A stretch of DNA of 64,000 nucleotides from Amia ocellicauda (lineage: Eukaryota; Chordata; Actinopteri; Amiiformes; Amiidae): positions 50,346,329 through 50,410,328 of the forward strand of contig NC_089855.1 of the NCBI RefSeq assembly GCF_036373705.1, in the 5' to 3' direction. Below, one piece after another: positions 52,580-63,376 of the stretch. A program made the translations under genes and the position numbers. Positions within the stretch are counted from its first letter, which is position 1. The number at the start of each line of letters is the position of its first letter. Below the pieces are notes generated by a model, which saw only the letters and a program-made list of their open reading frames with translations, did no database searches and was not told the origin of the DNA.

Positions 52580-53231
52580 CGACCGCAAAGACACTCCAAC
52601 CCTCAATCTTCCGATCCGAAGTCAGACCGAAGAGACTGTATGATGTTTTAGATTAAAGATAGTATGCAGACCGAGCAAGTTAGATTTATCGAGCTAGCAA
52701 ACAGCCATTGAGGCACCTGTTCGGGACGTACCCTGTAGAAATTCCTGTCAACGATAAAAGGATCAAACGGTGGAGAAAAAGCCCGCAGGATGTTTGTCAA
52801 AACTCTGTTTGTGGACTGAATGGCTTTCCCAGATTGGCAGGGACTGTTTTTGGTATTGACTGAGGGACAGTTGTAAAAGACAACCTCTCACCGGACCTCT
52901 GGCATACACCAAAGAAAGCCACCTCACCTCTCCCCCGAATCTCACAAAACACAATCCCCCCCGCCCCCAGGGAAGACAGACCGCAATCGGACTCGGGCTT
53001 GCAACTTTTGATTGGATGAACGGCCGCAAACATTCTGTAATTTTCTTTTAAAGCTTCACTCGTGCTTGTAAAAAACCGAGGTCTCACTGAAAGAATGCCC
53101 TGACGTGGTTGCTTCCAAGCTAGCTGGTTTACAAAGTTCCTTTTCGCTTTAACGATGATTTCCAAGAAGGGAAATAATCTATCTGTAATCTGTCAACACA
53201 GGCACCTTCTTCTCCGTTAAGCCACGCGGTC
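52580..53231 (-). pseudogene. tRNA-Arg (TCG) split, copy
   Basis: The 5' part is 53231-53205 and the 3' part 52627-52580. The insert differs from other copies by a small deletion near 53037. Confidence 0.6.
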
Positions 53232-53387
53232 ACCACCAGGAAGATGAACGCACCAGGCTGACCCGGAGTTTTCGCCAATTCGTCTCCAAGCCTCCCAAGA
53301 GGGAACATAAACAGGCCTTATTCGCAGACACAGGCCCTCACGCAGGGAAACCACCGCTTCACCGCCGCTGCCCCTGCCAAGGGCCCC

Positions 53388-53459
53388 AGGTCCCACCGAG
53401 ACTTGAACTCGGATCGCTGGATTCAGAGTCCAGAGTGCTAACCATTACACCATGGAACC
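53388..53459 (-). tRNA. tRNA-Gln (CTG)
   Basis: This is a consensus copy. Confidence 0.92.
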
Positions 53460-53594
53460 AAGCCCGCTGCCCACCTCTTGCCCGTGACGAAAGTCTCTGC
53501 TCTACGCACACGTCTCGCTCTGTCGCACGGCCAAGTCCAGAGTGAGCCAAGTTGCGCCCAGAGTGCTGCGTGTGGCGGGTCACTTCCGGAGCCG

Positions 53595-53666
53595 TCCCTG
53601 GTGGTCTAGTGGTCAGGATTCGGCGCTCTCACCGCCGCGGCCCGGGTTCGATTCCCGGTCAGGGAA
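53595..53666 (+). tRNA. tRNA-Glu (CTC)
   Basis: This is a consensus copy. Confidence 0.95.
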
Positions 53667-53990
53667 GGTGGATTTGTTGCTCTTCCCCTAGGACCTGTGT
53701 GGTGCATTTTCTCTCTCTCTATCTGTGATTAAATCCTTACTTATATACATATGTCCATGAACGTTTCTGGAGCTCATTGTACATCACATCACACGACGGG
53801 CCGTGATCTTTTCGGTCACTTTGAAAGTTTTGCTCATGACAATCCTTTTCTATTGCGGCACGATGGCTGCCACCGAGGAAGGAAAGTCGTCCGCAGTTGC
53901 CTGCAAGCTTGCCTGAAGCGCAGGAAAGGACTTACTCGCGACGTGCCACTTAAAGACTGAAGAAGTGGGGGTCGGCCTCACCGAGAGCCC

Positions 53991-55899
53991 TGAGGATTAG
54001 CTCACGTGGTAGAGCGCTCGCTTAGCATTATAGCGTTATGTTGGGTGTATTTGGATAAGAGCATTTGGGCTCTGAGCTGAAGCACTGATCTAAAGAAAAC
54101 CTCTCCCCCCCAAAGTTATCAGATTCCCTTAGCTCATCAGCTTGGAAGTGGTTTGCATCAAAGTGACAGTTTTGGGGAGGATGGCACCAAGAAGAGGCCA
54201 AATAGTTTGGAATTCTGCTATGAGATGTCTGGAGAAAGGGGCCTGTAGGTGATAAAAACTCTTTGAAGTGGACGAGAGCCGAAATCCCGACATAGAGCTA
54301 CGAACCCAGGCCAACCGGCATTTCCAAAAGATGGCATGGATTGACATCAGTCATAAATCAAGCCCCCCTCCAATAGGACACTGGGGGCTGAAACCGAAAT
54401 ACAATCTCAAAAACTCAAGAACCAATCACCTCTTGATCTGACAGACTATAAGGAACAGCGGACAGTCTTTCTCGCTCTCTCTCACCTGAACCAGTAACTC
54501 GCTGCCACAGCTCAACCTGTAGCTCTGTTGCCAGAACCGGAACCAGAAACCAACTAAGTCTTTGCCGGCAACAGAAGAGTTAAACTGGGAGAAGGAGATT
54601 GAGCCGTACGAAGAATTCTTTTAAAGGAGTTTATAAAAAATAAGGAACTTTACAGATTGCGCTGCCCGCCTGTGCCCACCTGATCAGTGGAGTTTTACAG
54701 CTGGACAATTGACTAAGTCGACTGTATACGAAAGTGTCAGTCATTTAAATAGCTATTTGAGTCTTAAGAAACTTGACCCTTGGAACAAACACGGCCCTGC
54801 TTTCCTCAAAGACTTTGTCTCCAAATAAGTATGGTGAGAGACCCTGCTTGCCAAGAAGATTTTGTGCACAACCTTGGAGCCTTCAAACCAGTGGAAAATC
54901 TGTTTGGAAACGACTCTACTTTCGCGAAACCCCAACTTCCAGGTGTATCGACTGAGTGGAAGTTCTTGGACAAAGCCGAACCGGACTGCCTTTGTTCCAA
55001 ACCACACGGACCTCGTGCCGTGTGCTGTTATCTGAGCCCGAAGCCAGAGAGGCCTCTCTGCGACGAAGTTCAGATAAGTTTAACAGTTTGGAGTTCATGA
55101 TTCATGACATTTGAGAAATCAATTAGAAATGTTAATCTGTGATTCATAACTCTAGAATGTGTAATATCATTTAGTTTTCTTAAATATAAATGTGTGTTGC
55201 ATTAAACTGTTTTGTTGATAATTTTAGAAATAAAATCTGTCAACGCCGAGAAATATCTTCTCATTCCTGTTTAACTGTTTAGTCTGAAATTGACACAAGT
55301 TAATAGACATTAGATTATTGGTGGCTCTGCCTATCCTTAATCATTGAATAATAATCAGTTAAGAGAAATTGTGGTAACAAGTAATGATAGGATCTTTCTC
55401 GGCACCTAAACGTGAATGAGACTGATATATATATAACGAGAAGTTACCTGACATAAATACTAACCTGCGTAGTTATTTAATGTCTGACTAATAATACTAA
55501 CGAGAGACTCACCTTCGTCTTACTAACCGGTATTGTAGTCAATGTGTTTATAACCTTTTTTGTTTAACGATTTGTGTTATCATATGTGATCCCATGGTCT
55601 TTGATTTGGTCACGGAAGTGATTTGTCTTCGATTTGTTGATCTAGAGTTGAATTGTAATTAGTTTTTCCCTTTTGTATAATTAGTGTAGTGCTACATTTA
55701 GTCTTTGTTTTGAATACATTTGACAATTTATATCTTTGGAATTGGTGTCTGCGTCCAATTATTACAGAAATTGAGTTCTACAAGATTCCAGGATTCGTGA
55801 TAAGGTGATACTATAAATTCACTTCTTTAATTGAAATGTATAAGTGTACCTTACGCTACAGCATGCGAGAGGCAGCGGGATCGATGCCTGCATTCTCCA
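53991..55899 (+). pseudogene. tRNA-Ala (AGC) split by LTR, copy 7
   Basis: The 5' part is 53991-54028 and the 3' part 55865-55899. One T-stem base in the 3' part differs (GATGCCTGC). Confidence 0.9.
54029..55860 (+). mobile_element. Solo LTR, copy 7
   Basis: This copy is 1832 bp and GCAT flanks are kept. Its first bases read TATAGCGT where the others read TGTAGCGT. Confidence 0.8.
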
Positions 55900-56103
55900 A
55901 GGCCTCAGGCGCTCGTGCCCCGGTTTCGGGGGAGAGTCGCTCACTTTTCTTGCCGCAGACACAGGCGCAAGGCATTGCCTGTTTGCCGTAAGGTTATCAG
56001 ACACAACGCGCCGGCGACGGCTGCAGCATTAGCACGCCGGCTGGCCCTTCCGAAGTTCCCCAAAAACGACCGAGATGCCGCTTCGACGTCGTAACCCCAG
56101 GAA

Positions 56104-56748
56104 CGACCGCAAAGGCACTCCAACCCTCAATCTTCCGATCCGAAGTCAGACCGAAGAGACTGTATGATGTTTTAGATTAAAGATAGTATGCAGACCGAGC
56201 AAGTTAGATTTATCGAGCTAGCAAACAGCCATTGAGGCACCTGTTCGGGACGTACCCTGTAGAAATTCCTGTCAACGATAAAAGGATCAAACGGTGGAGA
56301 AAAAGCCCGCAGGATGTTTGTCAAAACTCTGTTTGTGGACTGAATGGCTTTCCCAGATTGGCAGGGACTGTTTTTGGTATTGACTGAGGGACAGTTGTAA
56401 AAGACAACCTCTCACCGGACCTCTGGCATACACCAAAGAAAGCCACCTCACCTCTCCCCCGGATCTCACAAAACACAATCCCCCCCGCCCCCAGGGAAGA
56501 CAGACCGCAATCGGACTCGGGCTTGATTGGATGAACGGCCGCAAACATTCTATGTCATTTTCTTTTAAAGCTTCACTCGTGTTTGTAAAAAACCCAGGTC
56601 TCACTGAAAGAATGCCCTGACGTGGTTGCTTCCAAGCTAGCTGGTTTACAAAGTTCCTTTTCGCTTTAACGATGATTTCCAAGAAGGGAAATAATCTATC
56701 TGTAATCTGTCAACACAGGCACCTTCTTCTCCGTTAAGCCACGCGGTC
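56104..56748 (-). pseudogene. tRNA-Arg (TCG) split, copy left of Polinton 3
   Basis: The 5' part is 56748-56722 and the 3' part 56151-56104. The insert lacks the same 9 bp as the copy at 3280-3924, marking shared ancestry of those two units. Confidence 0.6.
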
Positions 56749-56904
56749 ACCACCAGGAAGATGAACGCACCAGGCCGACCCAGAGTTTTCGCCAATTCGT
56801 CTCCAAGCCTCCCAAGAGGGAACATAAACAGGCCTTATTCGCAGACACAGGCCCTCACGCAGGGAGACCACCGGGTCACCGCTGCTGCCCCTGCCAAGGG
56901 CCCC

Positions 56905-56976
56905 AGGTCCCACCGAGACTTGAACTCGGATCGCTGGATTCAGAGTCCAGAGTGCTAACCATTACACCTTGGAACC
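56905..56976 (-). tRNA. tRNA-Gln (CTG), variant
   Basis: It carries A instead of T at position 8, as in the copy at 4081-4152, and the same upstream changes (GGGTCACCGCTGCTGCC on plus). Confidence 0.8.
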
Positions 56977-57078
56977 AAGCCCGCTGCCCACCTCTTGCCC
57001 GTGACGAAGGTTTCTGCTCTACGCACACGTCTCGCTCTGTCGCACGGCCAAGTCCAGAGTGAGCCAAGTTGCGCCCAG

Positions 57079-57138
57079 TAGTGGTCAGGATTTGGCGCTC
57101 TCACCGCCGCGGCCCGGGTTCGATTCCCGGTCAGGGAA
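57079..57138 (+). pseudogene. tRNA-Glu pseudogene, 5' truncated
   Basis: The first 12 nt, including the whole 5' acceptor strand, are missing through a deletion of about 45 bp that also removed upstream spacer. The anticodon loop CTCTCAC and T-arm remain. It cannot form an acceptor stem. It ends 33 bp before Polinton 3. Confidence 0.92.
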
Positions 57139-57171
57139 GGTGGATCTGTTGCTCTTCCCCTAGGACCTGTG

Positions 57172-57352
57172 AGTAGATAGTAGGGTTTTTTGGGCGCGGC
57201 CTATTTTGTTATGACGTATGCCCTAAGCTTATTAATATTCCTACGTCATAATTGGGGGGCGTGATTTTAGAGTTATTTCCTTAATTATTCCTACGTCATA
57301 TCCGTCAGAAAGTGTACACCCCTAAAACCCTGAACAACAAGGCCACCCATAA
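57172..57352 (+). repeat. Polinton 3 left terminal inverted repeat
   Basis: These 181 bp match the left repeat of element 2, including the 11 bp absent from element 1's left repeat. The partner repeat is not in view. Confidence 0.88.
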
Positions 57353-57468
57353 AGACCCCCCCCCCCGAAGGCAACGCCCCGAAACTCTCCTCTCTATTTA
57401 AGACCCCGCGCTGCTTTTAGGCAATACCTCTTTAATTCTCAGCATCTGAAACATCCCGCTTCTTCAAC

Positions 57469-58179
57469 ATGTCCAGCGACATCAACATGAAACCCCGCAA
57501 GAAACAATCCCGGGCAAGGGTTCCTGTACTCACCAATTTGAAGATTGAACGCTCCTGGGTGTTGTTCTGGGGGGGTCGACGGGGTTACCGCTTTAAAAGG
57601 GATCCCAGCTATGTTGGAGTGGAGCTTTTTGCTTTGGGAGAGAAGGAGGGTACGTTGGAACCTTTTGAGACGGTGATTGAATACTCTTTTGAGGACTGGT
57701 TGAAGGTGATGGCATGGAGAGACCTGGGGCTTGTGGATAAGACTCTAGAAGGCTTGCAAGAGGGTCCAAGAGAAGGCGAAACGGAGTCTCCTACTCAGAG
57801 TTTTGAAAGGTGTGAATGGGAAAGCTTGCAGAACTACGGTACAGTGGTGAAGAGTCTATCTCTAACTACTGATCGTAAGGTTTTGTTTAGCAGTACCCTG
57901 ATTACAAACCCTATTGAAGGGGTTGTGGAGGATCCAGAAAAACAGGTTACTGAAATTATGTTTGACGCCGTGGACTGGCCGTTCTTGAAAGAGGTCATAA
58001 ACTGTATAAATGATGGTTTTGACATCTTGACCAAATGTTCACAACTGGATTCTGTTAGAAGGAGAATATGCTGGATTATGGATTATATATCCCCCTTGAA
58101 TGACGACGACGATGATAAAACAGACGACCTGTGGGGGGTTGGAGGGGGGTCTGACGGCTCAGGGTCTACTCTCTTCTAA
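57469..58179 (+). CDS. Accessory protein, 236 aa, copy 3
   Basis: The protein is identical to copy 2 and differs from copy 1 at two positions. The upstream C run is shorter than in the other elements. Confidence 0.7.
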   Translation: MSSDINMKPRKKQSRARVPVLTNLKIERSWVLFWGGRRGYRFKRDPSYVGVELFALGEKEGTLEPFETVIEYSFEDWLKVMAWRDLGLVDKTLEGLQEGPREGETESPTQSFERCEWESLQNYGTVVKSLSLTTDRKVLFSSTLITNPIEGVVEDPEKQVTEIMFDAVDWPFLKEVINCINDGFDILTKCSQLDSVRRRICWIMDYISPLNDDDDDKTDDLWGVGGGSDGSGSTLF

Positions 58180-58257
58180 GAGGGCGGTGTGTCGTGACGT
58201 AGTGAAGAGATAGGATAAAAGGCGCAACAATTCATTCATGGTTTAAAATTAAAGAGA

Positions 58258-59106
58258 ATGTCTTACCCGAAAGCTGCGGACGTCGACAGGCTCTACAGGC
58301 CTCTTCAAACCCGGGATCACCCCTGGTTCTATTCCCCAGATTTTGTATACACTCCGGAACCCTCTGACTGCGGTTACCCTCCAAGACCTCAGACCCCGGT
58401 CCCTCAGGACGAAACAACATGCGGAGCGATGGATGTCCAAATGAGTCTCGGGGATCCCCAGCCTCTGGAGCTCATGGAGGGCCTCGATTTTGCCGAACTG
58501 TCTACCGTCTGTGCGTCTCAGGAGGGGGTCAGTCCAATGGATGTAGAAACACCCCACAAACCACCAGGCGACCCAATGAGCATCGGACGGTCTCGGGGGC
58601 GTGATGAAGACGCAGGATTTATGCCCGGGGTAGGTGTCCAAGTAAGCAGAGTGGTTAAAAGCACCCTGGTGTATATTCTGAGTGCTCTCATCGACCGAGC
58701 TCTGAAAGAAGTCTGTCGGGGGTGTGAAGTGAATCACCCCAGTCAGTTGAGACACAGTTGTTTGTTTGAACCAGACCGTTACTATTTCCTGTTCTATTTC
58801 AACGTGTTTTACAGAAGACTGAACAAACCGTGGCTGAAACCGGCACTAATCAAGGCTCTGTCTTACTCCCACATACATGTCACTGCTGGACAAGTCCAGA
58901 AAATCATAGATGAGATTTTGCTGGAGCTGAAAAAGGAGCCGTTTATAATAGAGAAACTTGGGCAGCTGCTCAATGACCTGGATGAGCCAAGTAGAAAAAC
59001 CGCTGGCAAGCTAAAAGCTTATTTCTTCCGTAAAGAAGTTAAAGCTGGGGGCAGCGACGAAGAATTCGACATCTACGCCACTGATTCAGACTCTGACCTG
59101 AACTAA
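58258..59106 (+). CDS. Accessory protein, 282 aa, Cys/His cluster, copy 3
   Basis: The protein is the same as in elements 1 and 2; only silent differences were noticed. Confidence 0.7.
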   Translation: MSYPKAADVDRLYRPLQTRDHPWFYSPDFVYTPEPSDCGYPPRPQTPVPQDETTCGAMDVQMSLGDPQPLELMEGLDFAELSTVCASQEGVSPMDVETPHKPPGDPMSIGRSRGRDEDAGFMPGVGVQVSRVVKSTLVYILSALIDRALKEVCRGCEVNHPSQLRHSCLFEPDRYYFLFYFNVFYRRLNKPWLKPALIKALSYSHIHVTAGQVQKIIDEILLELKKEPFIIEKLGQLLNDLDEPSRKTAGKLKAYFFRKEVKAGGSDEEFDIYATDSDSDLN

Positions 59107-59118
59107 GGGACTTTGAAC

Positions 59119-59625
59119 ATGGGGAATGTTCTGGACTGCTGCTGCAACTGGTTCTGTCATCAACACTCTGCAGCTAACCTGAGAGCGCTATTACACCATG
59201 TGCTTGACAGAAAAGTAGCCAACGCGAGCCTTTTCTCTACAGATTTAACCATCGATGAGGATCAACTTTCAAACCTGGAAAAGTTAATGGTTGCTGTAAC
59301 AAAGACCGGGGGGTACGAACACTGGGATGAAGCGCTCAAGGGGGCCAAGAATGATATTAGGCCATTTCATCAACATCTGTATGACCTTTTACTGAGCATG
59401 TTTAATACCCCTCTGTTTACTTTTAAAATAGGTCATATTGTTGTTTTATTTACATATGTAACTGAGGTGTGTGCCTACAAGATAAAGAAACAGGTATTTG
59501 TTGATATAGATCAAGTAACCAATCATCTGATTTCTTTTTGTCTGGACCGTAGAAAAAATTGTTGTGTATGTTATACTTTTCTCAAATGTCTAAAAAGGGG
59601 TATCTGCTCTCCTGAAGTTGAATAA
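59119..59625 (+). CDS. Possible Bcl-2-like protein, copy 3
   Basis: The protein is identical to copies 1 and 2 and is followed by the same AATAAA and TATAAAAA pair. Confidence 0.55.
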   Translation: MGNVLDCCCNWFCHQHSAANLRALLHHVLDRKVANASLFSTDLTIDEDQLSNLEKLMVAVTKTGGYEHWDEALKGAKNDIRPFHQHLYDLLLSMFNTPLFTFKIGHIVVLFTYVTEVCAYKIKKQVFVDIDQVTNHLISFCLDRRKNCCVCYTFLKCLKRGICSPEVE

Positions 59626-59681
59626 AAAACCTTGTATAAAAACTTTGCGCATAGTGTGGGTCTGTGTGTTTATTTGGCAGA

Positions 59682-60773
59682 ATGACTCGGCAAGCTCCCC
59701 AAATGCATGAACTATACTACAACCCAGCCAAGATTGGGGGTTTGGCGGGTAAGAAGGGTTTTCAAAGAGGACTCGCTGAGGCCGGCGTGAAGGTTAATGA
59801 TGTGGTTGTTTCAGAATGGTTACGGGAACAAGACGCCTATACCTTACATAAACCTCTCAGGATTAACTTTAAAAGAAACCGTGTATATGCAACTGACATA
59901 GACTCACAATGGCAAATGGATCTAGTCGATATGTCAAATTTATCAAAACATAACAATGGTCACAAATTTATGTTGATGTGTATCGATGTGTTATCAAAAT
60001 ATGCCTGGGCTCGCATTCTACATAATAAAACAGGTCGGGCGGTGACAAGGGCCTTTGAGGATATATTGTCCCAGGGACGATGTCCTAAAAAACTGCAGAC
60101 TGATAAAGGAAAAGAGTTTCTCAACAGAGAATTTCAGAATCTACTGAAGAGACACAAAATACATCATTTCACCACCGGTAATGAGCTTAAGGCATCGGTG
60201 GTGGAGAGGTTTAACCGCACCATAAAGACCAAAATGTGGAGATATTTTACAGCGGTCAACACGTTCAAGTATTTTGATAAAGTTCAGGATTTTATCGATG
60301 CTTACAACCAAGGGTATCACGCCAGTATTAAAATGAAGCCTATAGATGTTGATCAAAGTAATTCTTTTAAGGTCTATAAAAAATTATACGGCCCATTTAT
60401 TAAGAAGGGGAAAACTACTTATAAGTTCAACATCGGTGATGTGGTTCGCGTTTCAAAGCTAAGGAGTACTTTTGCCAAAGGTTATGAACAAACATTTTCT
60501 GACGAATATTTTACAGTTACCGAACAGGTGGCTAGAGACCCCCCCGTGTACCGGTTAAAAGACTATGACGGGGAGGATATAGAAGGAACGTTTTACGAAG
60601 CCGAGTTACAAAAAATTATTGTGGGTAAAGACATTGTATACAGAGTTGAAAAGATATTAGCTGAGAAAACCCAGAACCGGAAAAAATATGTGTTGGTGAA
60701 ATGGCTTGGATGGCCTGAAAAGTTCAATAGTTGGGTCCCGGAACAACAGGTTTGTGATATTCAAGCCTTATAA
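59682..60773 (+). CDS. INT: Integrase with chromodomain, copy 3
   Basis: The frame is open over 363 codons. The DDE residues and chromodomain are as in element 1. Confidence 0.92.
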   Translation: MTRQAPQMHELYYNPAKIGGLAGKKGFQRGLAEAGVKVNDVVVSEWLREQDAYTLHKPLRINFKRNRVYATDIDSQWQMDLVDMSNLSKHNNGHKFMLMCIDVLSKYAWARILHNKTGRAVTRAFEDILSQGRCPKKLQTDKGKEFLNREFQNLLKRHKIHHFTTGNELKASVVERFNRTIKTKMWRYFTAVNTFKYFDKVQDFIDAYNQGYHASIKMKPIDVDQSNSFKVYKKLYGPFIKKGKTTYKFNIGDVVRVSKLRSTFAKGYEQTFSDEYFTVTEQVARDPPVYRLKDYDGEDIEGTFYEAELQKIIVGKDIVYRVEKILAEKTQNRKKYVLVKWLGWPEKFNSWVPEQQVCDIQAL

Positions 60774-60777
60774 CAAC

Positions 60778-61575
60778 ATGCCCGCTGGTGTGATGGGGTC
60801 ATTACTTTCGATACTCAAGATGGAATCAGGAGGCTTCTACGTGACTCTACCCAGTAACGCCTCTCTCGATATATACCCTAAAAATGAAATATCCAGTTAC
60901 ACGGTACAATTTGGAAAATCTATAGATCTAAGGGGGTCGTGGGAAGTGGGGTTGGCGGAAATACAGTATCCTTACACTTGGGCTGTTTTACAAGATAAGG
61001 ATGCCACCTTCGCCATTTTTGACGATGTTAAAAAGAGTCAATGGACATTCACGATGCAAGGAGGTTATTATGACAATGTGGATACAATATTAGATGAGAT
61101 GCATAAACAGTTCTCAGAAGGCACCCCCAACATCAAGCTATATTACAACCCTATTAAAAACAGAGTGTACAAGGTGTCAAAACCTGGTATTAGCATTCAA
61201 ACCAAAGGACAACTGGGGCGTATATTAGGGTTCTATTCTGACACAGAGAGCAGGTTCTCAGAAGTGGTGGCACCCTTCCCGGCTGACATCAGTGGCGGCT
61301 TTTACACTCTTTATGTGTATACGGATATCATAACACACCAGAGGGTCGGGGATAGCTATGTCCCCCTTTTGAGAAATGTACTTATTAAAGGTAAAAGCAA
61401 TGACATGGTCACAATTACTTATGACAAGCCACACTACGTACCAGTCTCAAAGACCAACTTTGACAACATCACGATCGAAGTAAAATCGGATCAGAATATC
61501 AACGTACCCTTCCGCTTCGGGAAAGTTATTGTCAAACTACATTTTCGACCCCTGAAACAGTGTGTACATTATTAA
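60778..61575 (+). CDS. Penton-like minor capsid protein, copy 3
   Basis: The frame is open over 265 codons with the GFYVTLPSNASLDIYP signature. It ends at a TAAAATG junction. Confidence 0.85.
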   Translation: MPAGVMGSLLSILKMESGGFYVTLPSNASLDIYPKNEISSYTVQFGKSIDLRGSWEVGLAEIQYPYTWAVLQDKDATFAIFDDVKKSQWTFTMQGGYYDNVDTILDEMHKQFSEGTPNIKLYYNPIKNRVYKVSKPGISIQTKGQLGRILGFYSDTESRFSEVVAPFPADISGGFYTLYVYTDIITHQRVGDSYVPLLRNVLIKGKSNDMVTITYDKPHYVPVSKTNFDNITIEVKSDQNINVPFRFGKVIVKLHFRPLKQCVHY

Positions 61576-61576
61576 A

Positions 61577-62065
61577 ATGGCTACCTCGAGGGGTTATGTA
61601 GATCCTAGCGCCTATGTGGATTATTACAAGATGCAAGCCGTGAACGGCTTGCCCGGTTTTGTAGGAGCCCCCACAATGTATGGAGCCGGTCTAGGAGGAC
61701 TCTTTCGTGGTCTCTTTAGAATGGCCGTACCCCTGCTTAAGAGAGGCTCTGCTATAGCCAGACCCCACTTGAAATCAGCGGCTAAAAATATTGTTAGTGA
61801 CGTGTTCACCAATGTTATGAACCGGGCAGCTAGCCATGAGCAGCAGGAGGGTTCGGGTCTCATGGTAATGGCGAGGAGGGGGGGTAAAAGAAGAAACAGT
61901 ATGTGTCCACCAGGGCGACGAAGATCCGTGGCTAACAAAAAACGAAGAAGCTCTCATTCTCCAACATATCGTGGAAACACTCGGAGAAGGAAGCAGCACA
62001 AGAAAAAACCTGCAAAAAGAAAGTCTCAAAGAAAGACAAATAGAGCCTCAGGATACATCTTTTAA
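61577..62065 (+). CDS. pX/pVI-like basic protein, copy 3
   Basis: The frame is open over 162 codons, with the Gly-rich amphipathic segment and basic tail preserved. Confidence 0.7.
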   Translation: MATSRGYVDPSAYVDYYKMQAVNGLPGFVGAPTMYGAGLGGLFRGLFRMAVPLLKRGSAIARPHLKSAAKNIVSDVFTNVMNRAASHEQQEGSGLMVMARRGGKRRNSMCPPGRRRSVANKKRRSSHSPTYRGNTRRRKQHKKKPAKRKSQRKTNRASGYIF

Positions 62066-62067
62066 AA

Positions 62068-63375
62068 ATGTCTTTTGTCCACAGTCTATCGGAAGAATGC
62101 GTCAAATCAGAACTGGATCTGTTTACAGTTCCATACACTCAAACGAGTATAGATAAGAGCATATATGTAGAGATACCCCCTCTTTCCGCAATTTCAGATA
62201 CGGCCCCTCTGGAGTTTTTTATTGCTGGCAATGGCGAGGATTATATTGATTTGAATAACACATTTATTTTAATGAACTGTAAAGTGACTGATGAGGATGG
62301 CGATGCAATCGAGAAGACGGCCAACGCTGGGGTCATCAATTACCCGGTGGCCACCATGTTTTCACAGGTGGATGTGACCCTGGGAGATCGGCTCATTAGT
62401 CAAAGCAGCAATACTTACCCCTATAGGGCCATGATGGAGTGTATCCTTAATTATAGTGAGGAGACCCTAAGCAAACAGTTCAGCCCCGGCCTTTTCTTCA
62501 AAGACACCCCGGAAGCTATGGACGACCAGGATCCAGAGGGACTCAATAAGGGTTTGCAAAAAAGAACGGTCTTTTCAACAGAAGGGAGGACCTTTGAGCT
62601 AATGGGACATATTCATGCAGACATATTTTTCCAAGAAAAACTCATGCTCAACGGGGTAGACATTAAAATTAAAATGATCCGTAGTAAAAGTGCTTTTTGT
62701 CTGATGACCCCTGATACTGAAAAATATAAACTGACCATATTATCGGCCTCGCTGTTTGTGAAAAAAGTATCCGTCTCCCCGGCGGTTAAACTAGGACATG
62801 CGCAGGCTTTAATGACGGCAAACGCCAAGTACCCGATCGAAAGAGTCTATATGAAAGTCCACAGTATCCCCGCAGGGACACGGGTGATGAACCAGGAAAA
62901 TCTGTTTCTAGGCCAGCTCCCAAAACAGGTTATTATAGGTCTCGTGGATAATGATGCATTTACCGGGGTTTACAACAAGAACCCCTTTAACTTTAAACAT
63001 TATAACGCGGAATTTATAGCACTGTACGTCGATGGTGTGCAGGTTCCATCCAGACCTTTTCAACCTGACTTTGAAAACGGCAACGCGGTTCGTGAATATT
63101 ACAGTCTAGTACTGGCTACGGGTCGCCATCTCAAGGATCAACCTCTGCTGATCGATCGCCGGGAATACTGCAGCGGTTACACCCTGTACGGTTTCAACCT
63201 GACCCCTGACGAAGAGTGTGGACAACATTTTTCACTGATGAAGACGGGCAATATGCGTTTGGAGATGCGTTTCAAGCAGCCTCTACCACGCACTGTAAAT
63301 ATGGTCGTGTATGCTGTGTTTGACAACATTATTGAGGTGAATCAGAGGAGAAACGTTCTGTATGATTATTATTAA
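62068..63375 (+). CDS. MCP: Major capsid protein, copy 3
   Basis: The frame is open over 435 codons and near-identical to the capsid protein of element 1. Confidence 0.9.
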   Translation: MSFVHSLSEECVKSELDLFTVPYTQTSIDKSIYVEIPPLSAISDTAPLEFFIAGNGEDYIDLNNTFILMNCKVTDEDGDAIEKTANAGVINYPVATMFSQVDVTLGDRLISQSSNTYPYRAMMECILNYSEETLSKQFSPGLFFKDTPEAMDDQDPEGLNKGLQKRTVFSTEGRTFELMGHIHADIFFQEKLMLNGVDIKIKMIRSKSAFCLMTPDTEKYKLTILSASLFVKKVSVSPAVKLGHAQALMTANAKYPIERVYMKVHSIPAGTRVMNQENLFLGQLPKQVIIGLVDNDAFTGVYNKNPFNFKHYNAEFIALYVDGVQVPSRPFQPDFENGNAVREYYSLVLATGRHLKDQPLLIDRREYCSGYTLYGFNLTPDEECGQHFSLMKTGNMRLEMRFKQPLPRTVNMVVYAVFDNIIEVNQRRNVLYDYY

Positions 63376-63376
63376 A

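Larger units (their letters stand above)
46655..57165 (+). repeat. Tandem tRNA-unit array, block 3
   Basis: Three tRNA-Glu loci lie between Polintons 2 and 3, as in block 2. The unit from 50074 to 53595 is 3521 bp. The unit next to Polinton 3 has lost about 45 bp across the start of tRNA-Glu and the same 9 bp as the unit left of Polinton 1. Confidence 0.95.

Noticed and set aside
1-57165. CRISPR-like array
   Set aside because: The repeats are kilobase-scale tandem tRNA units with no short repeat-spacer structure.
4288-57171. Repeated independent targeting of tRNA-Glu by the Polinton
   Set aside because: All three insertions share base position, target duplication and flanking units, so they are duplicates of one event.
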